64,000 nt of DNA from Profftia sp020342455. GTDB taxonomy: Bacteria > Pseudomonadota > Gammaproteobacteria > Enterobacterales > Enterobacteriaceae. The notes beneath the pieces are model-generated. The model ran no database searches. It was not told where the DNA came from and was given only the letters and a program-made list of their open reading frames with translations. Of the stretch, positions 31,315 through 40,374 are shown one piece after another. Made by a program: the position numbers and the translations under genes. The stretch is from positions 434,001 to 498,000 of the forward strand of contig NZ_CP080506.1 in the NCBI RefSeq assembly GCF_020342455.1, read 5' to 3'. The stretch's first letter is position 1, and every line of letters begins with the position of its first letter.

Positions 31315-33161
31315 ACCTACTTTATTTAATAATACTAATACCATTCATGGGGTTCTTTTTATTGGCATGTTCTAGTGGACGTTGGTTAGAAAGAACTTCG
31401 TCTATCATAGGTGTGGGTTCTATAGGTTTAACGGCTCTTGTAACTATTTATGTAGGTTTTGATTTTTTTAGCCAACAAGCTATTGGCATGCGAGTATTTA
31501 ATCAATATCTATGGAACTGGATAGCAGTAGAAAATTTTATCATTCCAGTAACCTTGACTATTGATGGTTTATCTTTGAGTATGCTTTCTGTAGTAATTGG
31601 TGTGGGCTTCTTAATTCACATATTTTCCTCTTGGTATATGCAAGGATCAGAAGGATATTCTCGTTTTTTTGCTTATACTAATTTATTTATTGCTAGTATG
31701 GCAGTACTAGTTCTTGCAAATAACTTGTTGCTTATGTATTTAGGATGGGAAGGCGTTGGATTATGTAGTTATCTTTTAATTGGATTCTACTATACTAATT
31801 CTGTTAATGGTATGGCAGCAATTAAAGCGTTTATTATAACACGTTTAGGTGATGTTTTTTTTGCTATTGGTTTATTTATTCTTTATAGGGAACTAGGCAC
31901 TTTAAATATACATGAACTTATGATTACAGCATCACAGAAATTAGAATTAAATTCTACAGCAATAACATTGGCAACGTTAATGCTGTTAGGTGGAGCTGTC
32001 GGTAAATCAGCCCAGCTACCATTGCAAACATGGTTAGCAGATGCTATGGTCGGTCCAACCCCTGTTTCTGCACTAATACATGCTGCAACTATGGTTACTT
32101 CTGGTGTGTACTTAATTGCGCGTACATACGGTCTATTTATAATTGCACCAACGATATTAGATATCGTCGGAATTATTGGTGTAATAACAATGATTATAAG
32201 TGGTTTTTCTGCACTAGTACAAACTGATATTAAACGAGTGCTAGCTTACTCAACTATGAGTCAAATTGGTTATATGTTTTTAGCTCTTGGGGTTCAAGGG
32301 TGGGGATCAGCAATTATACATTTAATAATGCATGCTTTCTTTAAGGGATTATTGTTTCTTTCATCTGGTTCAATTATTCTAGCTTGTCATCATGAGAAAA
32401 ATATGTTTAAAATGGGTGGATTATATAAATCCTTACCATTTTTATATATCTGTTTTTTAATTGGTGGCTCCTCTCTGTCAGCGTTGCCAATATTTACTGC
32501 TGGTTTTTATAGTAAAGATGAAATTCTATGGAATGTATTATCTTCTGGTCATATAAATCTTGTAATTGCTGGTTTATTTAGCTCTTTTCTAACATCGTTA
32601 TATACTTTTCGTATGATTTTTATTGTCTTCCATGGAAAAGAACATATCAAAGTACATGTAAATAAAGGGATTACACATAATTTACCACTAATTATTCTAT
32701 TAGTTTTATCTACTTATATAGGTAAATTAATTATACCTCCATTAGTTGGAGTATTTCCAGAAAATCACAGCATTATAGTAGGCAGTAAATTAATGTTAGA
32801 AATTATTTCCGGTATTATATCTACTTTAGGCGTATTATTAGCGGCGATTTTATTTCTTGGTAAGAGACAGTTCATCAATAAGATAGCAAATAGTATGTAT
32901 GGTAGATTGTTATCTAAATGGTGGTTCTATTCTTGGGGGTTTGACTGGTTATATAAAATATTTTTTATTTATATTTTTAATTTTATTGCATATTTATTGC
33001 AAAATGATCCATTAAATAAACTGATCAATCTATCGGTAGTTTTTATTAAATGGTGTCATTGTGCTCTTATTACCAGCGTAAATGGTAATTTACGCTGGTA
33101 TATGATATATATGAGTATGGGAGCAGTAATAATATTGGCTTTATTATTATTTATTAAATAA
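31311..33161 (+). CDS. nuoL: NADH-quinone oxidoreductase subunit L
   Basis: Antiporter-like subunit and distal proton pump of complex I, with the long lateral helix. 616 residues (E. coli 613). Conserved segments include YLGWEGVGLCSYLLIGFY, PTPVSALIHAATMVTSGVYL and the TDIKRVLAYSTMSQIGYM loop. The C-terminal part NGNLRWY matches the end of E. coli NuoL. At 33071-33100, inside this conserved end, the DNA forms a perfect 13-bp-arm hairpin. Confidence 0.98.
   Translation: MNLLYLIILIPFMGFFLLACSSGRWLERTSSIIGVGSIGLTALVTIYVGFDFFSQQAIGMRVFNQYLWNWIAVENFIIPVTLTIDGLSLSMLSVVIGVGFLIHIFSSWYMQGSEGYSRFFAYTNLFIASMAVLVLANNLLLMYLGWEGVGLCSYLLIGFYYTNSVNGMAAIKAFIITRLGDVFFAIGLFILYRELGTLNIHELMITASQKLELNSTAITLATLMLLGGAVGKSAQLPLQTWLADAMVGPTPVSALIHAATMVTSGVYLIARTYGLFIIAPTILDIVGIIGVITMIISGFSALVQTDIKRVLAYSTMSQIGYMFLALGVQGWGSAIIHLIMHAFFKGLLFLSSGSIILACHHEKNMFKMGGLYKSLPFLYICFLIGGSSLSALPIFTAGFYSKDEILWNVLSSGHINLVIAGLFSSFLTSLYTFRMIFIVFHGKEHIKVHVNKGITHNLPLIILLVLSTYIGKLIIPPLVGVFPENHSIIVGSKLMLEIISGIISTLGVLLAAILFLGKRQFINKIANSMYGRLLSKWWFYSWGFDWLYKIFFIYIFNFIAYLLQNDPLNKLINLSVVFIKWCHCALITSVNGNLRWYMIYMSMGAVIILALLLFIK
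33071..33100 (+). repeat. Perfect 13-bp inverted repeat inside nuoL
   Basis: The arms TACCAGCGTAAAT and ATTTACGCTGGTA flank the tetraloop GGTA. It lies 60 bases before the nuoL stop and 150 bases before nuoM. The codons belong to the conserved C-terminal NGNLRWY region. Confidence 0.95.
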
Positions 33162-33251
33162 ACCTATATTTTAAAATTTAAAATTAAGACTATACAGAGT
33201 TATTAATAGTAAATTTTATATAATACAACTTTAAAGGGTATATAAAATACT

Positions 33252-34763
33252 ATGTTATTACCTTGGATAATTATGATCTCGTTTATCGGTGGCGTTTTAA
33301 GCTGGCAGAGCGAACGCTTTGGCACTAAATATCCTCGTTGTATTGCATTACTTACAATGATTTTAACGTTATTACTATCAATTAAACTATGGTCACAGAT
33401 TCATTATACTCTTCTGACTAATTCGCAGGGTATAACTCAGTGGCAATCAGAGTTTTCTACACCTTGGATTCCACGTTTTGGAATTGAATTTCACTTAGCA
33501 TTGGATGGCTTATCATTATTAATGGTAGTGCTTACCGGTTTATTAGGGATATTGGCTATTCTTTGTTCTTGGAATGAAATTCAGAAATATCAAGGATTTT
33601 TTCATCTCAATCTATTATGGACTTTAGGTGGAGTTATTGGTGTATTCTTAGCTATTGACTTATTCTTATTCTTTTTTTTCTGGGAAATAATGCTAGTTCC
33701 AATGTATTTTTTAATTGCACTGTGGGGTCATAAGGCATCTGATGGTAAAACTCGTATTAGTGCTGCAACTAAATTCTTTATCTATACTCAATTTAGTAGT
33801 CTAATCATGTTGATTGCTATTTTGGGGTTAGTATGTATTCATTATAATATAACTGGTATATGGACATTTAATTATCAAAATCTAATAAATACACCAATGA
33901 ATTATAACGTGCAGTATTTACTAATGCTAGGTTTTTTTATTGCTTTTGCAGTAAAGATGCCTATAGTGCCATTACATGGTTGGTTGCCTGATGCACATAG
34001 TCAGGCACCAACAGCGGGTTCTGTTGATTTATCAGGTATTTTGTTAAAAACTGCTGCCTATGGATTATTACGTTTTAGCCTGCCTTTATTTCCCGAGGCA
34101 TCTCATAATTTTGCTCCCATTGCGATGTGGCTGGGTGTCATAGGTATCTTTTACGGTGCATGGATAGCTTTTGCTCAAACTGATATTAAACGTTTGATTG
34201 CATATACCTCTATTTCTCATATGGGTTTTGTGTTAATTGCTATATACTCTGGAAATCAATTAGCTTATCAGGGTGCTGTTATTCAAATGATTTCTCATGG
34301 TATGTCTGCTGCTGGTATGTTTATTATATGCGGTCAGCTATATGAACGTCTACATACTCGTGATATGCGTCTTATGGGTGGTTTGTGGGGTCGTATTATG
34401 TATCTTCCTGCACTATCGTTATTTTTTGCTGTAGCTACTTTAGGTATACCTGGAACTGGTAACTTTATTGGTGAATTTATGATTCTATTGGGTAGTTTTC
34501 AAATAGCTCCATTTATTGCTGTTACTGCGACTTTTGGTTTAGTATTTGCTTCTGTTTATGCATTAATTATGATGCAACGTGCGTATTATGGTGCTACAAA
34601 ATCTAAAAATCCTCTTACAGATATGAGTATACGTGAATTATCAATTATTCTACTTTTAATGATTTTGCTGGTTGTGCTAGGTATTTATCCTCAACCAGTT
34701 TTAAATATATCTAACATCCCGATGAGTAATATTCAATACTTATTTAATAATTTTAAAATTTAA
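33252..34763 (+). CDS. nuoM: NADH-quinone oxidoreductase subunit M
   Basis: Second antiporter-like proton-pumping subunit. 503 residues (E. coli 509), about 14 hydrophobic helices. WEIMLVPMYFLIALWG carries the conserved glutamate, and PLHGWLPDAHSQAPTAGSVDLSG supplies the broken-helix motif, shared with the Mrp antiporter family. A 90-base gap separates it from nuoL. Confidence 0.98.
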   Translation: MLLPWIIMISFIGGVLSWQSERFGTKYPRCIALLTMILTLLLSIKLWSQIHYTLLTNSQGITQWQSEFSTPWIPRFGIEFHLALDGLSLLMVVLTGLLGILAILCSWNEIQKYQGFFHLNLLWTLGGVIGVFLAIDLFLFFFFWEIMLVPMYFLIALWGHKASDGKTRISAATKFFIYTQFSSLIMLIAILGLVCIHYNITGIWTFNYQNLINTPMNYNVQYLLMLGFFIAFAVKMPIVPLHGWLPDAHSQAPTAGSVDLSGILLKTAAYGLLRFSLPLFPEASHNFAPIAMWLGVIGIFYGAWIAFAQTDIKRLIAYTSISHMGFVLIAIYSGNQLAYQGAVIQMISHGMSAAGMFIICGQLYERLHTRDMRLMGGLWGRIMYLPALSLFFAVATLGIPGTGNFIGEFMILLGSFQIAPFIAVTATFGLVFASVYALIMMQRAYYGATKSKNPLTDMSIRELSIILLLMILLVVLGIYPQPVLNISNIPMSNIQYLFNNFKI

Positions 34764-34783
34764 TCACAAGGCCATAAGTAACC

Positions 34784-36268
34784 ATGGTTATCACTCCTCA
34801 ACATTTGATTGCATTATTACCTTTTTTGATAGTTATGTTCATGGTGATTTTTTTAATGCTAAATATTGCATGGCAACGTAATCATTTATTCAGTGCAACC
34901 TGTACAGTAATAGGTTTAATCTTATCTTTTTTTTCTCTTTATTTTACGACAAAGGCTCTTTCCATTATAGATAACCCCTTAATTGTTACTACATTATTTT
35001 GTATTGATTATTTTTCTATATTCTATATCAGTGTAATTTTATTATCTAGTCTTGCTACAAGTACTTTTGCTTATTTATGGTTACAAGGCTACCCAGAAAA
35101 TAAAGATGAATTTTATTTATTACTCCTATTGGCTACATTGGGTGGTATGGTGCTGGTATGTGCAAATCATTTAGTTGCGCTCTTTATTGGTATAGAGCTT
35201 ACCTCTTTACCAATATTTGGTTTAATTGGTTATGCCTATAACCAAAAAAATTCCTTAGAAGCATCTATCAAATATACTATTCTTTCTATGGCCGTTTCAT
35301 CTTTTCTTCTGTTCGGTATTGCATTAATATATGCTATATTTGGTGAATTATCTTTTTCTAGTATTAGTAAAAATATTAGTGATGGCATAATGCTACACAA
35401 CTCTTTACTATTATCTGGTCTAGGTTTGATGTTAGTTGGTTTTGGTTTTAAACTTTCTTTAGTTCCATTTCATTTATGGACACCAGATGTTTATCAGGGA
35501 ACTCCTGCGCCGGTGTTAACTTTCTTATCTACTAGTAGTAAAATTTCTGTCTTTGCTGTACTTATGCGTTTATTTATGTCTGTTCCTTTAATGAACAGTA
35601 AAAATGTTTACTTACTAATAAGTATTATTGCATCTTGTTCTATACTATTTGGAAATATAATGGCTCTTAATCAGAGTAATATTAAACGTTTATTAGGTTA
35701 TTCTTCTATATCTCATATAGGATATTTGCTAGTACCGTTAATTGCATTACAAAACCAGCATATTGCTTCTGAGGCTATTTGTATTTATGTGTCAGGTTAT
35801 TTATTTGCTAGTTTATGTGTATGTGGGGTTATAAGTTTAATATCTAGCCCATATAGTGGACCCGATGCAGAATCATTATTCTCATATCGCGGCTTATTTT
35901 GGCATAGACCTATTTTATCAGCATTAATGACTATCTCTATGTTATCTCTAGCTGGTATACCAATTATGGTAGGTTTTATAGGTAAATTCTATATTATCTC
36001 AGTGGGTGTAATCGCGCATTTTTGGTGGTTGACAGGTTCGGTTATTGTAGGTAGTTCTATTGGTTTGTGTTATTACCTGCGAGTATCTATTAGTATGTAT
36101 CTGCATGCACCACAACATCTAGTACGTGATACACCAAATAATTGGATACTTACTGCTGGTGGTATTGTAGTTTTAATTTCTGGTGTAACTGTAATTTTAT
36201 TTGGTATCTTTCCACAACCGTTAATTTCTTTAATACAAGTAGTACAAAATAGTTTATTATATAACTAA
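34784..36268 (+). CDS. nuoN: NADH-quinone oxidoreductase subunit N
   Basis: Third antiporter-like subunit and last gene of the operon. 494 residues (E. coli 485). The N-terminus MVITPQHLIALLPFLIV matches E. coli. LVPFHLWTPDVYQGTPAPV and NIKRLLGYSSISHIGYLLVPLIAL are the channel motifs. All thirteen nuo genes are therefore present and open, so complex I is predicted to be functional. A hairpin about 95 bases downstream probably ends the transcript. Confidence 0.98.
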   Translation: MVITPQHLIALLPFLIVMFMVIFLMLNIAWQRNHLFSATCTVIGLILSFFSLYFTTKALSIIDNPLIVTTLFCIDYFSIFYISVILLSSLATSTFAYLWLQGYPENKDEFYLLLLLATLGGMVLVCANHLVALFIGIELTSLPIFGLIGYAYNQKNSLEASIKYTILSMAVSSFLLFGIALIYAIFGELSFSSISKNISDGIMLHNSLLLSGLGLMLVGFGFKLSLVPFHLWTPDVYQGTPAPVLTFLSTSSKISVFAVLMRLFMSVPLMNSKNVYLLISIIASCSILFGNIMALNQSNIKRLLGYSSISHIGYLLVPLIALQNQHIASEAICIYVSGYLFASLCVCGVISLISSPYSGPDAESLFSYRGLFWHRPILSALMTISMLSLAGIPIMVGFIGKFYIISVGVIAHFWWLTGSVIVGSSIGLCYYLRVSISMYLHAPQHLVRDTPNNWILTAGGIVVLISGVTVILFGIFPQPLISLIQVVQNSLLYN

Positions 36269-36701
36269 TGAATTGAATTTTGTTTTAGATGTAATGTATC
36301 TTAAAAAGTAATATTATTATAATGTTATAAAGTTAGATAAAATTATTATAATATTTATATAAATAATTACATTTATTAAATGTAATTATCTTATTTTTAC
36401 AAGAAAAAAATATTTATTTAGTTTATAACTATATAAAGAATTAATTTTAATTAAGTTAATTTTTTATATTTAGTTGTTTTGTTTTTACGATAAAATATTT
36501 GATTATATTACAGTATTCTATATTACTCTATATTATCATCTAGAATGAGTTTATTTAAAATATCTTATCTATAATAATCATACTAATTAATTTAAGATTT
36601 TTTTAATGATTATCAAGTGATTATGATACATATCATATCAATAAAGCGCAAGAAAAATACTAGCATTATCAATGTATTAATAGATTTATTTATTATACTA
36701 A
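36269..36701. other. Convergent gap between nuoN and miaA
   Basis: 433 bases between the nuo operon and the minus-strand miaA. No gene was seen. It contains the putative nuo terminator. Confidence 0.7.
36363..36398 (+). terminator. Putative nuo operon terminator
   Basis: A 12-bp perfect stem (36363-36374 with 36378-36389, loop ATT) followed by CTTATTTTT. The stem has only one G:C pair, so it is weak by usual standards, but the stem-plus-T-tract arrangement and position after nuoN fit an intrinsic terminator. Confidence 0.45.
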
Positions 36702-37661
36702 TTACTGATATTTATTTTTATTAATAATTCTTGCAACTATTTCCATGGCCTCCTTAGGTTTATCGCTATCTAACCACTGGATTTTATGTTTCCAACTACG
36801 TAACCAAGTAATTTGACGTTTAGCTAACTGACGTGTAGCACATAGTGTGCTGTATAACATATGATTATAATTTATTTCATTTTTTATATATGAATACATT
36901 TGACGGTAACCTGTGCAGCGCATAGAAGGTAAATCTGTATTTAATGTAGTATATTTTTTAAATAGCATTCTAACTTCATCCTCAAAACCAGTTGCCATCA
37001 TCTGTTCAAAACGTACAGCAATTCTTTGGTGTAATTGTTTTCGTGTAGTTGGCGCGATAGCAAACTGATGGACATTGTAAGGCAGTACTGTTCCTGAAAT
37101 TTTAGTAAGTTCAGTTAAAGTTTTACCAGAACTAAAAAATACCTCTAGTGCACGACTTAATCTATATGAATCATTTGGGTGTATTTTTTCTGCAGTATTA
37201 GGATCTATACAATATAACTTGCTATGTAGAGTATTCCAACCATATACTTGAGCCCAATTTTTTATCTGGGAGCGAATTTGTATATTTACAGTAGGTAAGG
37301 GCGACAGACCTTCTAGTAATACTTTAAAATAAAGCATTGTTCCTCCGACTAGTAAAGGTACTTTTCCCTCCGCGGTTATTTCATTCATTGCATGTATTGC
37401 ATCTACGCGAAAATTAGCAGCGGAATAACTTTCTGACGGATCACAAATATTAATTAGTCTATGGGGTATCTTTGCTAATTCTTCTTTAGTAGGTTTAGCA
37501 GTACCAATATCCATACCACGATATATTATAGCAGAATCAACACTTATTAATCCAATTGGAGAATTATAACAAAGATCTATGGCTAAGGAAGTCTTACCAG
37601 ATGCTGTTGGTCCCATAATAAAAATAGCAGGAGGGTAATTATAATTTATATTAGTATTCAT
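36702..37661 (-). CDS. miaA: tRNA dimethylallyltransferase
   Basis: Transfers dimethylallyl to A37 of tRNAs reading U-initial codons, stabilising codon pairing. 319 residues (E. coli 316). The P-loop GPTASGKTSLAI, DSAIIYRGMDIGTAKP (catalytic Asp region), GGTMLYFKVLLEGLSPLP and ATRQLAKRQITWLR are all present. In E. coli it follows amiB and mutL; here a 0.9 kb empty gap replaces mutL. It is intact. AT-biased codon usage would make this modification valuable. Confidence 0.98.
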   Translation of the reverse strand: MNTNINYNYPPAIFIMGPTASGKTSLAIDLCYNSPIGLISVDSAIIYRGMDIGTAKPTKEELAKIPHRLINICDPSESYSAANFRVDAIHAMNEITAEGKVPLLVGGTMLYFKVLLEGLSPLPTVNIQIRSQIKNWAQVYGWNTLHSKLYCIDPNTAEKIHPNDSYRLSRALEVFFSSGKTLTELTKISGTVLPYNVHQFAIAPTTRKQLHQRIAVRFEQMMATGFEDEVRMLFKKYTTLNTDLPSMRCTGYRQMYSYIKNEINYNHMLYSTLCATRQLAKRQITWLRSWKHKIQWLDSDKPKEAMEIVARIINKNKYQ

Positions 37662-38568
37662 AAAATTTTTTATTTATTTTATAAATTCTTATTTAATGTG
37701 ATAATAATATTGTATTTGATTAGTTTATTTGTAATCTATTATTACTATCATTTATTTAAAAATATTCATTAAGATAATATTACTTAGTTATATAATAACT
37801 TAAGTGTTACTATAGATTAGTATTATTTATACCCCATTTTTAATATCAACTTTTATAACTTTGTTATCTAGGATATTATAATTAGTTTTTAAGCTAAAAA
37901 TTAATAAGATAGGTTACTTTAACAAAGTATATTGATGTACTAAATAAAAAAAATAAAATATATATTTTATATGTTTTGTATTTATATATATCATCTTAAA
38001 TTAAAATCAAGGATAAAAATTTTCAAATTGCATAATATAAATAAATTTATACATAATTTGAATCTAGTTAGGTAATATATATTTAATTAGTAATACACTA
38101 TAATAAAATTATGTTACTAAGATGATCTATCATCTAGTAGGTTAGGTATACCTTTACTAAAGTAGTATTTTTTAAATTTATTCTAGTTTTCTTATTAAAA
38201 TACTTACTAAATTAAGATTTATATAATCAAATGGAGCTTAATTTATAATTTATAACTTATTTTAACTGTTATTAAATAAAATTTAATTTATTTACTATAA
38301 TCATATTATTTTATTTTTTTAGCTTTATAACATACTTAAAAGTATGACTTATACTAAGTCTAGTATATATCATATATTATTGATTTTATATTAAAATATT
38401 ACATAAAATTAAAATATTATATTTCTATAATAGTTTGATAACTAAATTATTATTTTGTATAATTAAGATAGTATGTGGATTAAACTTATATTTTTAAAAT
38501 TGTATTCAAATAAATATATTATTTGGTAATAAATTTTTTTCTAATTTTTTTTATTTTAAGTGAATAGA
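37662..38568. other. Empty gap where mutL is expected
   Basis: 907 bases between amiB and miaA. In enterobacteria mutL (about 1.85 kb) lies here in the same orientation. No MutL motif or frame remnant could be read, so the gene is deleted or eroded beyond recognition. Confidence 0.65.
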
Positions 38569-39894
38569 CTATATTAAGACCTTCGATCTATTTGCTATTT
38601 TATGGCTACTTTGTAATGGATGTTCAAGAAAATATTTTCGCACTCCATTATATATAGCCTTAGCAATTTTTTCTTGATAGGCGGAACTATTTAATAAACG
38701 TTCTTCTTTATTATTACTAATAAAACCAGTTTCTACTAATAAAGAAGGAATATCAGGAGAGCGTAAAACTCCTAAACTTGCGTACTCAGGGCGTATTTTA
38801 TGTAGATTACCAATTAATTTCATTTCACGTATCACTCTTATAGCTACGTCTGTTCCTACGCGTTGTGAGTGACCAAATTGCAAATCTATAACAGCCTGAC
38901 TCAAGTATTTATCATGACTATTGTTAGCTAATACATCACTTGCACCACCAAGCAGTTTAGTTTTCTTATCATGTTGTTCTTCTAACCAGTTAGCCATTTC
39001 ATTATTTGCACGTCTATCTGATAACAACCAAACTGAAGATCCTGATACATTATGATTTGGTGCCGCGTCTGAATGTATAGAAATAAGAAGATTAGCTTGT
39101 TTTTTGCGCGCTACTTCAGCCCGTCCTATTACAGGTATAAAGTAATCTCCAGTACGTGTAAGAATAGGGTAAAATATTTTATCATTATTCATCAAATTTT
39201 GTAAACGCTTAGCAATAGATAAGGTTATATTCTTTTCGTATATACCATGACTACCAACTGCACCAGGATCTTGCCCACCATGTCCGGCATCAATAGCTAC
39301 TACAATTTTATAAAAATTATAGCAATTACTGCGGTGTAAAGCTGTTATTATTGGTTTTGTTTTTTTAGTTATCAGTGTTGTCTTAGTAGTATTATATTGG
39401 TGTTTTTTTATATGACACGTAGTAATTATAGTATTACTATGTATAACATCTCTTGTAGATATATGAATATTATTTAATGATGATTTTACAGATATTGCAG
39501 GCACGTCATATTTTATTGTAAATATAGCTAATTTTCCTATATTAAGTATACCTAATTTTATTTTTCTTGTAACATCAAAGATCACCTGAATTGTATCATC
39601 TCTTAAATTTTTACCTGTATGAATACAGCTAAGTATATTATTTTTACTAAACTTCATAGGTAATCCCCTAGAAATTTTTTTAGTTTTGGTTATATATACT
39701 AGCACTTTATTTAATCTAGATTGAGCAAAACAAGTGTATGTTGGTTGTTTATCAAATATTAAGATTACCTTAGCTTCATTTTGTCCATTTAAAACTTTAA
39801 TATTAGTGATTTGTGTTGCATTAACTATTTTAGGTAGTAATGATTCAATAAAACATAACCATATGATTATACAAAATTTTTTATATATATACAT
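38569..39894 (-). CDS. amiB: N-acetylmuramoyl-L-alanine amidase AmiB
   Basis: Periplasmic zinc amidase that splits septal peptidoglycan during cell separation, activated by EnvC in E. coli. 441 residues (E. coli 445). An N-terminal signal peptide of about 26 residues ends VNA. An AMIN domain follows, then Amidase_3 with AIDAGHGGQDPGAVG, the glutamate in GIYEKNITLSIAKRL, ISIHSDA and LVETGFIS, which together give the zinc ligands and catalytic glutamate. QAVIDLQFGHSQRVG identifies AmiB rather than AmiA/C. Starts three bases after the tsaE stop, so the two are co-transcribed. Confidence 0.95.
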   Translation of the reverse strand: MYIYKKFCIIIWLCFIESLLPKIVNATQITNIKVLNGQNEAKVILIFDKQPTYTCFAQSRLNKVLVYITKTKKISRGLPMKFSKNNILSCIHTGKNLRDDTIQVIFDVTRKIKLGILNIGKLAIFTIKYDVPAISVKSSLNNIHISTRDVIHSNTIITTCHIKKHQYNTTKTTLITKKTKPIITALHRSNCYNFYKIVVAIDAGHGGQDPGAVGSHGIYEKNITLSIAKRLQNLMNNDKIFYPILTRTGDYFIPVIGRAEVARKKQANLLISIHSDAAPNHNVSGSSVWLLSDRRANNEMANWLEEQHDKKTKLLGGASDVLANNSHDKYLSQAVIDLQFGHSQRVGTDVAIRVIREMKLIGNLHKIRPEYASLGVLRSPDIPSLLVETGFISNNKEERLLNSSAYQEKIAKAIYNGVRKYFLEHPLQSSHKIANRSKVLI

Positions 39895-39897
39895 TTG

Positions 39898-40374
39898 CTA
39901 TTGTTTTTGTCCTTTTATTTTTTTTAAAATTAATTTACCATGTATTGTATATGCTTGTATACTGGCTGCACGTCCTTTTCTTTGATAAGAAAGATATATT
40001 TTTATATCTGGTTTAGGTAAAAAAATTTCGCTCTGTTGTGACCATTCAGCTAGACAAATAGATTGTGTATTAAAGTAATCCCTAATACCTATAAACTCTA
40101 ATTCTTCTGGGTTTTTAAAACGGTAAAAATCAAAATGGTGCACATTTATTAACTTTAATTTATAAGATTCTATTAAGGTATATGTAGGGCTTTTAACATT
40201 CCCCGTGTATCCTAAAGATCGCAAAAATCCTCTACTAAAGGTAGTTTTACCTGTTCCTATATCACCGTATAAATAAATAATAGTAGCACTATTACAAATA
40301 GCTAATGCTATCAAGGTACTCAAGAATATTGTATCTGTTGTGTTTTTGAGAGTACTTGTTATTTTATATATCAT
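39898..40374 (-). CDS. tsaE: tRNA threonylcarbamoyladenosine biosynthesis ATPase TsaE
   Basis: ATPase needed with TsaB and TsaD to form t6A37 on tRNAs reading ANN codons. 158 residues (E. coli 153). Walker A is YGDIGTGKTTFSRGFL; KSPTYTLIESY, HFDFYRFKNPEELEFIGIRDYF and LAEW are family signatures. First gene of tsaE-amiB; the partners must be encoded elsewhere. Confidence 0.97.
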   Translation of the reverse strand: MIYKITSTLKNTTDTIFLSTLIALAICNSATIIYLYGDIGTGKTTFSRGFLRSLGYTGNVKSPTYTLIESYKLKLINVHHFDFYRFKNPEELEFIGIRDYFNTQSICLAEWSQQSEIFLPKPDIKIYLSYQRKGRAASIQAYTIHGKLILKKIKGQKQ

